DNA from: Microscilla marina ATCC 23134
Lineage (GTDB): Bacteria > Bacteroidota > Bacteroidia > Cytophagales > Microscillaceae
DNA: 64,000 bases
Direction: 5' to 3'
Assembly: GCF_000169175.1 (NCBI RefSeq)
Contig: NZ_AAWS01000004.1
Coordinates: 124,001-188,000, forward strand
Part shown: positions 1 through 9,249 of the stretch, one piece after another
How the letters are laid out: the number at the start of each line of letters is the position of its first letter
How positions within the stretch are numbered: the stretch's first letter is position 1
Notes under the pieces: generated by a model
The model's input: only the letters and a program-made list of their open reading frames with translations
The model's database searches: none
What the model was told of the DNA's origin: nothing
Position numbers and translations under genes: made by a program

Positions 1-1
1 A

Positions 2-70
2 GGCAGTATTGTAGAACAAAACCTAAGCAACATAGACGTGCTCAATCTGGAAGGCGTACGCCATATATAA
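2..70 (+). CDS. C-terminal end of an unidentified protein (cut by window edge)
   Basis: The second reading frame is open from the window edge to a TAA at 68-70 and gives a normal-looking C-terminus (…VEQNLSNIDVLNLEGVRHI). Only 22 residues are visible, too few to name a family. The next gene on the same strand starts 88 bases later, with no clear terminator between them. That this is a real gene end, and not chance, is an inference from amino-acid composition. Confidence 0.4.
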   Translation, partial: GSIVEQNLSNIDVLNLEGVRHI

Positions 71-158
71 AATTATTGCCCGTACGTGTGGGCACTTGTC
101 ACCACCTAATCAAAAACTCACCCAATCACCAACAACCCTAAACGATCAAAACAAGTAA

Positions 159-899
159 ATGTCAGACATACAAGAGACTCACATTCACCCCAGAATAAAA
201 CATATACTCTTTGTAGATATCAAGACCGTCTCGCAAAGCGACAGTTACCATACCCTGCCGCAAAATCTGCAAAAGTTTTGGGATAAAAGATTTGCTTACC
301 GCCGCGACGAAGATCTCAACATCGAGGAGCATTATTTTCAGCAGGCAAGCCTGCAGGCCGAGTTTGGGAAAATCGTGACCATTGGGGTAGGGTATTTTTA
401 TTTAGACGAACATAAGGAAACGGCTTTGAGGGTAAAAGCTTTTGCTGGGGCAGACGAAAAAGGACTTCTGGAAGACTTTAAGGCGTTGATAGATACCAAG
501 TTTACCGATAATTTGGTAATGTGTGCCCACAACGGAAAAGAGTTTGATTATCCTTATTTATGCCGTCGTATGGTTATTCATGGCGTAGAGTTGCCACTTA
601 CGCTCAATTTGCTTCACAAAAAACCCTGGGAAATCCCTCACCTTGATACCTTGGAAATGTGGAAGTTTGGCGATCGCAAACACAAAACATCATTATCTTT
701 GCTTGCCACACTGATGGATATTCCTGAGGTAGAAAATCGGTTAGAAGGGCAAGACATTAACAAGGTTTACCACGAAACCCAGGATATGAAGCAAATTACT
801 CAGGGGTGTATGCGGGATATTGAAATTTTAGCCAAACTTTTCTTGAAGTTAAACCAAATACCCATAAATTTAGAAAATCGTGTCTATAAAATAGATTAA
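159..899 (+). CDS. Predicted 3'-5' exonuclease of the PolB-exonuclease-like family, altered ExoI motif
   Basis: A 246-residue cytoplasmic protein resembling the stand-alone DnaQ-fold exonucleases related to the proofreading domain of DNA polymerase B (DNA_pol_B_exo2 type). The ExoII region is clear (CAHNGKEFDYPYL, N125 and D130), as is the ExoIII region (CMRDIEIL, D220). The ExoI motif normally reads D-x-E, but here it is VDIKTV (D20, K22): the metal-binding glutamate is a lysine, encoded by AAG at 222-224. The rest of the fold looks intact and full length, so this is not simple decay. The protein may have lost nuclease activity or use another acid. No signal peptide. Start is the only ATG at the 5' end. 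The family call is from motif recognition; the inactivity is inferred. Confidence 0.8.
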   Translation: MSDIQETHIHPRIKHILFVDIKTVSQSDSYHTLPQNLQKFWDKRFAYRRDEDLNIEEHYFQQASLQAEFGKIVTIGVGYFYLDEHKETALRVKAFAGADEKGLLEDFKALIDTKFTDNLVMCAHNGKEFDYPYLCRRMVIHGVELPLTLNLLHKKPWEIPHLDTLEMWKFGDRKHKTSLSLLATLMDIPEVENRLEGQDINKVYHETQDMKQITQGCMRDIEILAKLFLKLNQIPINLENRVYKID

Positions 900-1061
900 A
901 GGATAGCTATTAACTAATTTAACACTTTATATGGTTTAAGTGCATTGGTAGCTTTTGCACTACACAAACACACCAAAACATCACGTGAGGGAGGCAAGTG
1001 GGGCAGGTGAAGAAATCAATAACCAGGCACCTTGTATGTGCTATAGACTAATAGAGGGAAT

Positions 1062-2924
1062 ATGTCATCATTTAGCAACGAAGAAGAAAACGAAGTAATT
1101 TTAGATGTTCGAAACCTTGAGGTGAGTTTCTCAACTGATAATGGTATTATCAAAGCAGTAGACAACATCTCTTTTCAAATACCTCGTGGCAAAACACTAG
1201 GTATTGTGGGCGAGTCGGGATCGGGCAAGTCAGTAACCTCGTTGGCTATTATGCGGCTTATTCAAGAGCCTGTAGGTAAAATTACTTCTGGTGAGATATG
1301 GTTTGATTCTCCTACCCTAAAGCGCAAAATTAATTTGGCAAAAGCCACCCCACAAGAAATGCGTGAGATCAGAGGCAAAGACATTGCAATGGTGTTTCAA
1401 GAACCTATGTCCTCGCTCAATCCAGTATATACTTGTGGCAACCAGGTGATGGAAGCCATTTTGTTGCATGAAAATGTCACCAAGAAAGAAGCGTATGATA
1501 AAACCATTGAGCTTTTTAAGAAAGTACGCTTGCCCCGACCGAAGAAGATGTTCAACTCTTACCCTCATGAAATATCGGGAGGGCAAAAACAAAGGGTAAT
1601 GATTTCAATGGCACTGTCGTGCAACCCCCGATTGCTCATTGCTGATGAACCCACCACTGCATTGGATGTAACGGTACAGGCTGCTATTTTAGACCTGCTG
1701 CAGATTTTGCACGAAGACAAAGACGTATCTATCATTTTTATTACCCACGACTTAGGCGTAATTGCCGAAATCGCCGATGATGTAATGGTGATGTACCACG
1801 GGCGAATGATGGAGAAAGACGATGTATGGAATATTTTTGACAATCCTCAACACCCTTACACTAAAGGTTTGTTGGCTTGTCGCCCTCGTTTGGATGTGCA
1901 AATGCGGGTATTGCCAGTGATTGATGACTTTATGGAAGTAACAGAGGATGATTCTATCATAGAAAAGGCCAACCATAAGTATGCATCAGTAGGAGAGGCG
2001 TTGTTGCTTAACTTTGTTACCGAAGATGAGGTAGAAGAGCGCAACCGTGAACTCGCCCAAAAGCCGCCCATTCTGGAAGTAAAAAAGCTCAAAAAATACT
2101 TCCCTGTTCGTAAAGGTCTTTTTCAGAAACGTCCTGCTCCTATCAAGGCAGTAGACGATGTGAGTTTTCAGGTGTACCCTGGTGAAACTATAGGGTTGGT
2201 AGGGGAGTCAGGCTCAGGAAAAACTACCTTGGGACGTACCATTATGCGTTTGATAGAGCCTACTGGCGGGTCAATTATTTTCGAAAATGAGCGCATCAAT
2301 GATTTTAAAGGAAAAAGCATACGCAAACTGCGTCGCGACATGCAAATTATTTTTCAAGACCCTTATTCATCGCTCAATCCACGCATTCCTATAGGAGATG
2401 CCATTTTGGAGCCTATGCGTTTGCATGGCATACTGGCCAACAATCGCCAACGTAAAGACCGGGTGATAGAATTGCTGGAAACAGTGAGCCTCAAACCAGA
2501 GCATTACAACCGATACCCTCACGAGTTTTCGGGTGGGCAACGCCAACGAGTAGTCATTGCCCGCACGCTAAGCCTTAACCCTAAGTTTATTATTTGCGAT
2601 GAGTCAGTGTCAGCGTTAGATGTATCGGTACAGGCACAAGTACTTAATTTATTGAACGAACTCAAAGACAAGTTTAACCTTACTTATGTCTTTATTTCGC
2701 ATGATTTGTCAGTAGTAAAGTTTATGTCTGATCGCCTCATTGTGATGAACCAAGGGAAGATTGTAGAAAGCGACTATGCAGACAATATTTATGACAACCC
2801 TAAAGAGGAATATACCAAAAAACTAATTGAAGCGATTCCTAAGGGCACCCTCGAAGACATTAGAAAAGCACAATTAAGAAGACGCCTGGGTAAGGAGAAG
2901 AAAAATAACAATTCGGCAACTTAG
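1062..2924 (+). CDS. Dipeptide/oligopeptide ABC transporter, fused double ATPase (DppD-DppF type)
   Basis: A 620-residue cytoplasmic protein made of two complete ABC ATPase domains in tandem, as in GsiA/YejF-type fusions that power peptide or glutathione import. Domain 1 has Walker A GESGSGKS (50-57), signature ISGGQKQR (171-178), Walker B LLIADEPTTALD (191-202) and the switch histidine (H229). Domain 2 has Walker A GESGSGKT (381-388), signature FSGGQRQR (489-496) and Walker B FIICDESVSALD (509-520). Each half carries the oligopeptide-type C-terminal region with the NPxxPYT or NPxxEYT motif. No permease or binding-protein genes lie next to it here, so the membrane partners must be encoded elsewhere. 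The substrate cannot be read from the ATPase. Confidence 0.93.
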   Translation: MSSFSNEEENEVILDVRNLEVSFSTDNGIIKAVDNISFQIPRGKTLGIVGESGSGKSVTSLAIMRLIQEPVGKITSGEIWFDSPTLKRKINLAKATPQEMREIRGKDIAMVFQEPMSSLNPVYTCGNQVMEAILLHENVTKKEAYDKTIELFKKVRLPRPKKMFNSYPHEISGGQKQRVMISMALSCNPRLLIADEPTTALDVTVQAAILDLLQILHEDKDVSIIFITHDLGVIAEIADDVMVMYHGRMMEKDDVWNIFDNPQHPYTKGLLACRPRLDVQMRVLPVIDDFMEVTEDDSIIEKANHKYASVGEALLLNFVTEDEVEERNRELAQKPPILEVKKLKKYFPVRKGLFQKRPAPIKAVDDVSFQVYPGETIGLVGESGSGKTTLGRTIMRLIEPTGGSIIFENERINDFKGKSIRKLRRDMQIIFQDPYSSLNPRIPIGDAILEPMRLHGILANNRQRKDRVIELLETVSLKPEHYNRYPHEFSGGQRQRVVIARTLSLNPKFIICDESVSALDVSVQAQVLNLLNELKDKFNLTYVFISHDLSVVKFMSDRLIVMNQGKIVESDYADNIYDNPKEEYTKKLIEAIPKGTLEDIRKAQLRRRLGKEKKNNNSAT

Positions 2925-3216
2925 CAGTTGAATTTATAGTAAGGTTATTGCTATTACTTAGCAGTATGAATAAATATGATGATACCACTGTTTTAACTAT
3001 AAAAAGTGATAATCAGTCGTGGCTTTTGCAAATAAAAAACAATAATTATCAACTCTTTACCCAACTTTTATAAAAAAAAATACGTTACTTTGAAGCATAA
3101 AGCCCCCGCCTTGATAAAAGACAAGTTATATGCTGGTCTTTAGTTAAACTCAATAATCATTTTCCCATCTAACTTAATTATCAATCAACCGATTTTAACA
3201 CAAACAAGAAGAAAGA

Positions 3217-5427
3217 ATGAAAACGAAAAAAAAGAACCCCAAGAAAAAACCAACAAAAAAACTACTAAGCAAACGAAGATTTAAAAGAAGTAAAAAGAAT
3301 ACCCTCACCATTGAACATTTCCAATCTAAGATTTATACAATACTCAATCAAAAGCCAGAGCGCATGCTGGCCATTGAGGACTTGATTGATATGCTGAATG
3401 TTACCACCGAAAAAAACAAAGTAAAGGTCATTGATGCGCTCGAAAAGCTTGCTGACAGCGACCAGATTTTGGTAGACCAGGAAGGCAATGTTCAAGTCTT
3501 GCTAAATATAGTAGAAGGCATTGTTGACTTTGTAAACCCACGGTTTGCGTTTATAGTAAGCGACGAAACCGAAGAAGATACCTGGGTAGACGCAGACAAC
3601 CTACAGTTTGCTTTACACGGCGATCGAGTAAAAGCTCGCCTGTACCCCAATAGCAAGGGCAAACGCACCGAGGGTGAAGTAATGGAAGTGCTGGAGCGCA
3701 AAACCAATGAATTTGTAGGTAAGATCGAGATCAAAGAAAAATATGCTTTTGTGATTGCCGACAACCGTCGCATGCACATGGATATTTTTGTACCACTCAA
3801 AAATACCAACGGCGCCAATAACGGTGACAAGGTGATAGTAGAAGTGCTGGAATGGCACAACGAAAAAAACAGTCCAGTGGCTAAGGTAAAAGAGGTGTTG
3901 GGTGCCCCTGGAGTAAACGAAACCGAAATGCATGCCATTATGGCTGAGTTTGGTCTGGCGCGACACTTTCCGGCGGAGGTGCTCAAAGATGCTGAGAAAA
4001 TCAGAGGACGAATTACCAAAGTAGAAATAAAGAAACGACGTGACATAAGAGAAACGTTGACCTTTACTATTGACCCTGAAAACGCCAAAGATTTTGATGA
4101 CGCCCTGTCTATAAAAAAACTGGATAATGGCAATTGGGAAATAGGAATTCATATTGCAGATGTAACCCATTATGTAAAACCTGACTCAAAGGTAGATAAA
4201 GAAGGGGCGGAGCGAGCTACTTCGGTATATTTGGTAGACCGTGTGGTACCTATGTTGCCAGAGCGTTTGTCTAACGAATTATGTTCTTTGCGCCCTCACG
4301 AAGACAAACTCACTTTTTCGGCAATGTTTGAGCTGGACGAAAATGCCCACGTAATCAAAGAATGGTTTGGTCGTACTGTAATCCACTCCGATCGTCGCTT
4401 TAGCTATGAAGAAGCTCAGGAAGTAATGGATTCGGGCAATGGCGATCATGTAGACGAGTTGCGTACATTGAATGCATTGGCTAAGAAATTGACCGCACAA
4501 CGTTTTGAAAAAGGAGCCATGAGTTTTGAAACCGTAGAGGTGAAATTTAAACTTGATGAAAACGGTACTCCCATAGGTTTGTATACTAAAGAACGCAAAG
4601 ATGCCCATAAATTGATTGAAGAGTTTATGTTGCTTGCCAACCGTAAGGTGGCTGAGTTTGTGTTTAAACTACCAGTAAAGGGTACCAAAGCCGAAAGCAA
4701 TACAATGGTGTATCGTACCCACGATGATCCAAATGTAGAAAAATTGAAAAACTTCTCTGGATTTGCCAAAAAGTTGGGGCACGAAGTAAAGTTGAATGGC
4801 AAGGCAATGACTCGTTCGTTGAACAAGCTAATGACAGACATAGAAGACACACCACAGCAAAATGTGTTGCAAGGGTTGGCTATTCGTACAATGGCCAAGG
4901 CTATTTATACTACCGAAGCTACTGGACACTTTGGGCTGGCTTTTGACCACTATACCCACTTTACCTCACCTATTCGTCGTTATCCTGATATGATGGTGCA
5001 CCGTTTGTTGCAACATTATTTAGACCATGGCAAATCGGTAGATAAAAAGGTGTATGAGAAACTATGTAAACACTCTACCGATATGGAGAAGCGTGCTGCC
5101 GAAGCTGAACGTGCTTCTATCAAATACAAGCAGGTAGAATACATGCAATTACTCAATGACTCTGACAAAGCGTATGATGGTGTAGTAACCGGAGTAACCG
5201 ATTGGGGCATTTATGTAGAAATAGAAGAAACCAAATGCGAAGGCATGATAAGAATGAGCGACTTGGTAGACGATTTTTATCAACTAGATGAAGAGAATTA
5301 CCGAGTGGTAGGCAAACGTACCAAAAACGTGATTATGTTTGGTGACACGATCAAAGTAAGGATTAAAGCTACCGACCTCGAAAAACGCACCATGGACTTA
5401 CTGAAAGTATATGACGATGAAAGCTAA
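3217..5427 (+). CDS. rnr: Ribonuclease R (3'-5' exoribonuclease)
   Basis: A 736-residue RNase II/R family enzyme that degrades structured RNA processively from the 3' end. Order of parts: a very basic N-terminal tail (residues 1-28, mostly Lys/Arg), a winged-helix region (about 30-95), cold-shock OB domains (about 96-230), the RNB catalytic domain with DPENAKDFDDALS (286-298, the metal-binding aspartates), the HFTSPIRRYPD signature towards the end of RNB, and a C-terminal S1 domain (about 645-725). Length and order match RNase R; RNase II is shorter and lacks the basic tail. The gene stands alone between a 290-base leader and a strong terminator. The lysine-rich N-terminus is probably an RNA or ribosome contact (inference). 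Confidence 0.96.
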   Translation: MKTKKKNPKKKPTKKLLSKRRFKRSKKNTLTIEHFQSKIYTILNQKPERMLAIEDLIDMLNVTTEKNKVKVIDALEKLADSDQILVDQEGNVQVLLNIVEGIVDFVNPRFAFIVSDETEEDTWVDADNLQFALHGDRVKARLYPNSKGKRTEGEVMEVLERKTNEFVGKIEIKEKYAFVIADNRRMHMDIFVPLKNTNGANNGDKVIVEVLEWHNEKNSPVAKVKEVLGAPGVNETEMHAIMAEFGLARHFPAEVLKDAEKIRGRITKVEIKKRRDIRETLTFTIDPENAKDFDDALSIKKLDNGNWEIGIHIADVTHYVKPDSKVDKEGAERATSVYLVDRVVPMLPERLSNELCSLRPHEDKLTFSAMFELDENAHVIKEWFGRTVIHSDRRFSYEEAQEVMDSGNGDHVDELRTLNALAKKLTAQRFEKGAMSFETVEVKFKLDENGTPIGLYTKERKDAHKLIEEFMLLANRKVAEFVFKLPVKGTKAESNTMVYRTHDDPNVEKLKNFSGFAKKLGHEVKLNGKAMTRSLNKLMTDIEDTPQQNVLQGLAIRTMAKAIYTTEATGHFGLAFDHYTHFTSPIRRYPDMMVHRLLQHYLDHGKSVDKKVYEKLCKHSTDMEKRAAEAERASIKYKQVEYMQLLNDSDKAYDGVVTGVTDWGIYVEIEETKCEGMIRMSDLVDDFYQLDEENYRVVGKRTKNVIMFGDTIKVRIKATDLEKRTMDLLKVYDDES

Positions 5428-5460
5428 GAGTTGACCTTTAAGGTCAGCTTTTTGTTTTTA
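5428..5460 (+). terminator. Rho-independent terminator of rnr
   Basis: A stem GAGTTGACC / GGTCAGCTT (5428-5436 with 5442-5450, including two G-T pairs) with a 5-base loop, followed by a T-rich run to 5460. It begins directly after the rnr stop codon. Confidence 0.85.
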
Positions 5461-5654
5461 TACTGTACCTTGTTTTCTTTGTGTAGCATACAAACCAATC
5501 CCATGCTATATTATACCCCAATAAGCCTCTTTTTTGCCTCTTATACTGAATCAGAGGGTAAACCCCCTGTTTTAGATGTATCCATTCACCTACCTTTGTT
5601 ATATAAAATCAAATTATTCACCTAAGAACTTGTTTAAAACTAATCAAAGGCACA

Positions 5655-5680
5655 ACCCTCCAAAATCAAACTTGGAGGGT
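5655..5680. other. Isolated 9-bp hairpin in the 5461-5937 gap
   Basis: Perfect arms ACCCTCCAA (5655-5663) and TTGGAGGGT (5672-5680) around an 8-base loop, with no T tract on either side. The rest of 5461-5937 holds no credible gene. A TATATTTG box at 5797-5804 fits the Bacteroidota -7 consensus (TAnnTTTG) and could serve the peptide gene downstream, but no clear -33 TTTG precedes it. Confidence 0.4.
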
Positions 5681-5937
5681 TTGAAAACTTACCGAAGATC
5701 AGGTTCATTATTTAGTAATATTGTGCAATCTTAATAGCCAGTAAGGAATTAAGTGATCAACTGAAATTAAGTTTAACTCACTCATAGTATGATAGTTATA
5801 TTTGTTGTTGCTTGGTCAAGTCAAGTAGTTCTACTGTGATACTGTATGGAGTTAATACAAGTTTACTGGTATTGAGTTGAGCACAAGCTCTCTAAAGATG
5901 GATGTATTAAACAAGTGCTAATAACCAAATTATAACA

Positions 5938-6085
5938 ATGAAAAACCTTAAAAAATTTGAAATGACAAAAGGCGATTTAAAAGCTGTAAAAGGTGGTAGA
6001 AGGTCGTATTGATGAGTCTACTTGCGAGTCACTAGATGGATTTATCATGGTCATTGGCGGAGAAGATCACTGCGTATTTCATTAA
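5938..6085 (+). pseudogene. Double-glycine-leader peptide precursor, core out of frame with leader
   Basis: ATG at 5938 opens a 24-codon frame reading MKNLKKFEMTKGDLKAVKGG followed by RRSY and a stop (6010-6012). This is a typical Bacteroidota double-glycine leader, as found on secreted bacteriocin-like or modified peptides exported by peptidase-containing ABC transporters. In the next forward frame, directly after the GG codons, an open stretch continues to a TAA at 6083-6085. It encodes an acidic, two-cysteine core (IDESTCESLDGFIMVIGG then EDHCVFH) that looks like the natural continuation. One inserted base, two missing bases, or recoding between about 5993 and 6009 would join them. A strong terminator follows 14 bases later, which supports a real short transcript. 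No maturation enzyme or transporter is nearby. Too short for ordinary gene callers. Confidence 0.6.
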
Positions 6086-6098
6086 GCGCCTCAAATTA

Positions 6099-6140
6099 CA
6101 AATCCTCAGAAACCATGTTTTTCTGAGGATTTGCTTTTTT
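6099..6140 (+). terminator. Strong terminator of the leader-peptide gene
   Basis: A perfect 13-bp stem CAAATCCTCAGAA / TTCTGAGGATTTG (6099-6111 with 6121-6133), a 9-base loop, then CTTTTTT. It lies 14 bases after the end of the peptide core frame and only 20 bases from the stop codon of the convergent TPR gene. Confidence 0.9.
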
Positions 6141-6158
6141 ATAAAGACCTACCTATTG

Positions 6159-8294
6159 TCAGGCAGCGTGTGTAACAGTGATCGTAGGGTCAAACATAAT
6201 CATAAACTCATTTAAATCCTGATCAGAGGCAATTTCCAGCTTTTTGCGTAAACGGTATCTTTGCATTTTTACACTATCAGGTGCAATTCCCATCAAATCT
6301 GAAATGTCTTTAGTATTAAGATTGAGTCGTAGCAAAGCACATACTTGTAAATCGTTCTTGGTAAGCGATGGATATTGATACTTTAGTTTTTGGTAAAAGT
6401 CAGGGTGCAGTTGGTCAAACACTTGATGAAAACTTTCCCAATCTTTGTCCATATTGAGGCCTTGATCTATCAAATTTACCAGCTTCTGGCACATCTTTTT
6501 TGCTTTGCTGAAGTTCTTTTGCTGCCGCATTTCATTAATCAAGGTTCTGAGCTGCTTTAATGTCTGGTTTTTTTGCAGCATGTGCAGTGTATGTGTGGTT
6601 ACTTGTTGGTTTCTATAATTAATCTCGTTTTGTAAATTTTTTGTTTCGGCATTTGCCCTTGCTTGTGCTTCTTGCAAACGTGCCCTGGTTTGTTTTTTTA
6701 GATGTTCATGGGCGGTATTCAGTGCTTGATTGAGCGCATTGAGTTGCTGATTATTCTTCTGTTTGCTTCTGTAAAACCTAATCACCACCAATAATAATAA
6801 CAACAATAAAACCAATAGGGCATACGTACTGTTTTGCACTGTTCTACGGTGATTTGTAAGCTCTACAAACAAACTTTTCTCTTGAGCATGTGCCCAATGT
6901 AGCGAGTCTTGCTTTTTTTCGTAGGCATACTTTGTTTTCAGGTGGGCTATTTTTTGTGCATTGCCAATATTCAATAAACTATCCGTCATTTGCTTAAACA
7001 AGTGATAGTCTTGGTATGCACCTTGATAGTTACCCATCGTTTTGTGAATTTTTGCGCGTATTTCGGCTCCTGCCTTTAGCAACTGAGGTTGTTTGGTTTG
7101 CCGGGCAAGGGTTACCCCTTTGTTGGCTTGTGCCAATGCTTGGGAGTATTTTTGCTGGTGATGCAACGCTTTGGCTAAATGCAAAAAAACTTCTGCTATC
7201 AATGGTTGCTCCCCTAGTTTTTGGTACAACTCCAGGGCTTGCCTGAGGTAATTAAATGCTTGCGTATACTTTTTCTGGGTGATCATCAGGTTACCCAACA
7301 AGAGTTTACTGTGGGCTATAGTGCTTTTATCTCCAATTTGAGTGCTCAGTTTCAACGATTTTTGGTAATAAACCAACGCTGTATCATACTGTTGCTGTTT
7401 GTCATAAATACCTCCAATGGCGCTATAACTCTGGGCTACCCCACGCCGATCGTTGAGTTGTTGGTCTACTTTGAGCGACCTGTGAAAGTAAGCAATAGCC
7501 TCGGTATAGTTGAGTTGGTTTTCATATAAAATGCCTATGTTATGGAGCGTTTTTGCAATACCTGGTAAGTGTTTAAGCTTCTCTTTGATACGCAATGATT
7601 TTTGGTAATAAGCTAAAGCTTGGGGGTAGTCACCCAGCGTTTGGAAAGTCAGCGCCAGGTTATTATAGTTAGCTGACATCCCTTTTTGATTGCCGCTTGC
7701 CTGAGCAAAATTCAGGGCTTTTTGGTGGTAGTGCAAAGCTTGTTGAATATTACCCAGGCTTTCGTATACATTGCCAATGTTGCCACAGTATACCCCTATT
7801 CCTTTGGTATCTTTTATCTGCTGAGCTATTTGCAAGGCTTGCTTGTAAGCTTCTAAAGCTGGGTTGTAATTGCCCTGATGTTCTTCAATTGCTCCTAACA
7901 GGTTATAAACATTGCTGTGGTTTTTGAAGTGAGGGTGTTTTTGAACAATCGTTAACATGTGGTGAGCGCGAGCCTTGGCTTTAGCATAATATCCTGTGAA
8001 AAGTAATAACCAACCTATTTGGCTATGTGCTTTGAGTGCTGCTTGTGGGTTATTGGTTTGTTTTGCCAAGTTTAACGCAAGGTTGGCGTACAGTAAAGTT
8101 TGGGTAGAATCGAGCTGATTGCTGTATTCTCTGGCAAGTGTATTATACACCAGTAGCTTTTCTTTATTGTCAGATACATCGTGAAGCTTACGCTTTAACG
8201 AGTCTGTTTTTGTGTGGTTTTGGGCAAAAGTATAGGTCGACAGCAGGAGTAGCCATAAAACCAGCCCAGGCAGTTTATGAAGTAAGTAATACAT
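6159..8294 (-). CDS. TPR-repeat membrane protein with C-terminal LuxR-like HTH
   Basis: A 711-residue protein of a type common in Bacteroidota. It has a signal peptide (about 1-24, ending TYTFAQ), eight to ten tetratricopeptide repeats (about 35-440) in the periplasm, one membrane helix (YALLVLLLLLLLVVIRFY, about 490-510), a coiled-coil segment, and a cytoplasmic C-terminal helix-turn-helix of the LuxR/GerE kind. The HTH includes LTKNDLQVCALLRLNLNTKDI and then SVKMQRYRLRKKL. The layout suggests a one-piece sensor in which the TPR region binds a partner outside and the HTH binds DNA inside. The membrane-bound DNA-binding role is inferred. No partner gene is evident; it faces the small peptide gene tail to tail. 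Confidence 0.85.
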   Translation of the reverse strand: MYYLLHKLPGLVLWLLLLSTYTFAQNHTKTDSLKRKLHDVSDNKEKLLVYNTLAREYSNQLDSTQTLLYANLALNLAKQTNNPQAALKAHSQIGWLLLFTGYYAKAKARAHHMLTIVQKHPHFKNHSNVYNLLGAIEEHQGNYNPALEAYKQALQIAQQIKDTKGIGVYCGNIGNVYESLGNIQQALHYHQKALNFAQASGNQKGMSANYNNLALTFQTLGDYPQALAYYQKSLRIKEKLKHLPGIAKTLHNIGILYENQLNYTEAIAYFHRSLKVDQQLNDRRGVAQSYSAIGGIYDKQQQYDTALVYYQKSLKLSTQIGDKSTIAHSKLLLGNLMITQKKYTQAFNYLRQALELYQKLGEQPLIAEVFLHLAKALHHQQKYSQALAQANKGVTLARQTKQPQLLKAGAEIRAKIHKTMGNYQGAYQDYHLFKQMTDSLLNIGNAQKIAHLKTKYAYEKKQDSLHWAHAQEKSLFVELTNHRRTVQNSTYALLVLLLLLLLVVIRFYRSKQKNNQQLNALNQALNTAHEHLKKQTRARLQEAQARANAETKNLQNEINYRNQQVTTHTLHMLQKNQTLKQLRTLINEMRQQKNFSKAKKMCQKLVNLIDQGLNMDKDWESFHQVFDQLHPDFYQKLKYQYPSLTKNDLQVCALLRLNLNTKDISDLMGIAPDSVKMQRYRLRKKLEIASDQDLNEFMIMFDPTITVTHAA

Positions 8295-8428
8295 GAGTAA
8301 TATAATTAATCGGCGTTGTGGTAGTTAGTAATAGTTTTTGCAAGCAGTTGATTTTTTAGTAAAACAGAAAAAGGTAAAGTGTTCCAAAAGGCGATGTGCT
8401 ATGGAGCAGACGAATTTTATAGTTTTAC

Positions 8429-8634
8429 TTAGGAACATGTTCAAAATACGTGTCGAGATTGAGGGCGTATACTCGAGGCTGGCTGAGGCACTTTTTGCAG
8501 TCGTAGCCATAGCTACGGCGAAAACCGATGGCTGCAGCCCTGCTGCGCCGAGCTCTGCCAAAGGCTAAAAGTAACGAAAATCAGTAAAGAGGATATGTTC
8601 TAAACCGGACAGTTATTGCGATCACGTTCCTTAA
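8429..8634 (+). repeat. Dispersed repeat, family A copy 1 (about 206 bp)
   Basis: Bounded by TTAGGAACATG at the left and CGTTCCTTAA at the right, an imperfect inverted pair. The left ~70 bases and right ~75 bases match family A copy 2 near 51.8 kb with few changes. The middle (about 8498-8570, from GCAGTCGTAGCC to AAAGGC) is absent from copy 2 and instead matches the middle of the family B repeat at 12.5 kb. Open frames here on both strands are by-products of the repeat. Confidence 0.85.
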
Positions 8635-9249
8635 TAATAAGACCAAAGGTAGGTAATTGTACTAATTATTATAAGGCATTGTTTTGCTAAACAAGTGTTG
8701 TGTAAGGAATATAGGGGAAATGCTGCTGTTTATTGGCCGAAAAATGCTCAAGTATAGAATAATCTCTTGTATTGATAATGGTAAAACAAACACCTTCTCT
8801 GGTAATCCCCTGTATCTGTTCATAGCAAATAGATGATTGACTTTAACCTATTCTCTTGTAAAGTCATCAAGACCTGTTTTACCATCAAGCATTGAACAGT
8901 TCAGGTGATGCTGAAGAAGAAACAGATGAACCTTATTTTGAGCAGAGTAAATAGAAGGGTTATGATTGCTTGGATTTGAGTAAGTGGTTTAAAAACAGGT
9001 TGTTATAAAATATTGTATACCTTAAATAACCGAGTTTATCTGAGTGAGAATTGCTTGCCCGATTGATAAACGCTAACATTGCATTGTAAGTAATACAAAT
9101 AGTCTGAAAAATAATTAAGAGTTAAAATTGGTTAGAAAGCTTTGGCAAATAGCTCATAAATATTAACCATAACTTTGGATAGGTAATGTGATAATTATTA
9201 GAATATAGGTAAACTGAGCAAAAACTACATGCCTTATTCAAAGTTTATT
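8635..9249. other. Intergenic stretch without recognised genes
   Basis: AT-rich sequence with no credible coding frame in any direction. A box TAACTTTG at 9170-9177 fits the Bacteroidota -7 promoter consensus and is followed about 75 bases later by the terminator at 9250, so a short untranslated RNA is possible. A TTTG at 9141-9144 is too far upstream (25 bases) for a good -33 element. Confidence 0.3.

Noticed and set aside
3492-4133. Long antisense frame (213 codons) inside rnr
   Set aside because: A shadow of codon bias in the real gene; serine-rich, with no family likeness.
5431-5625. 64-codon plus-strand frame after rnr
   Set aside because: It begins inside the rnr terminator hairpin and reads like random AT-rich translation.
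8325-8568. Overlapping frames of about 76-78 codons on both strands
   Set aside because: They lie in the dispersed repeat; the frames do not persist in the other copy, where the centre is different.
8429-8634. Insertion sequence remnant
   Set aside because: No transposase fragment in any frame, and family copies are short with a replaceable centre, so a classical IS is unlikely; a non-autonomous element is kept as a possibility.
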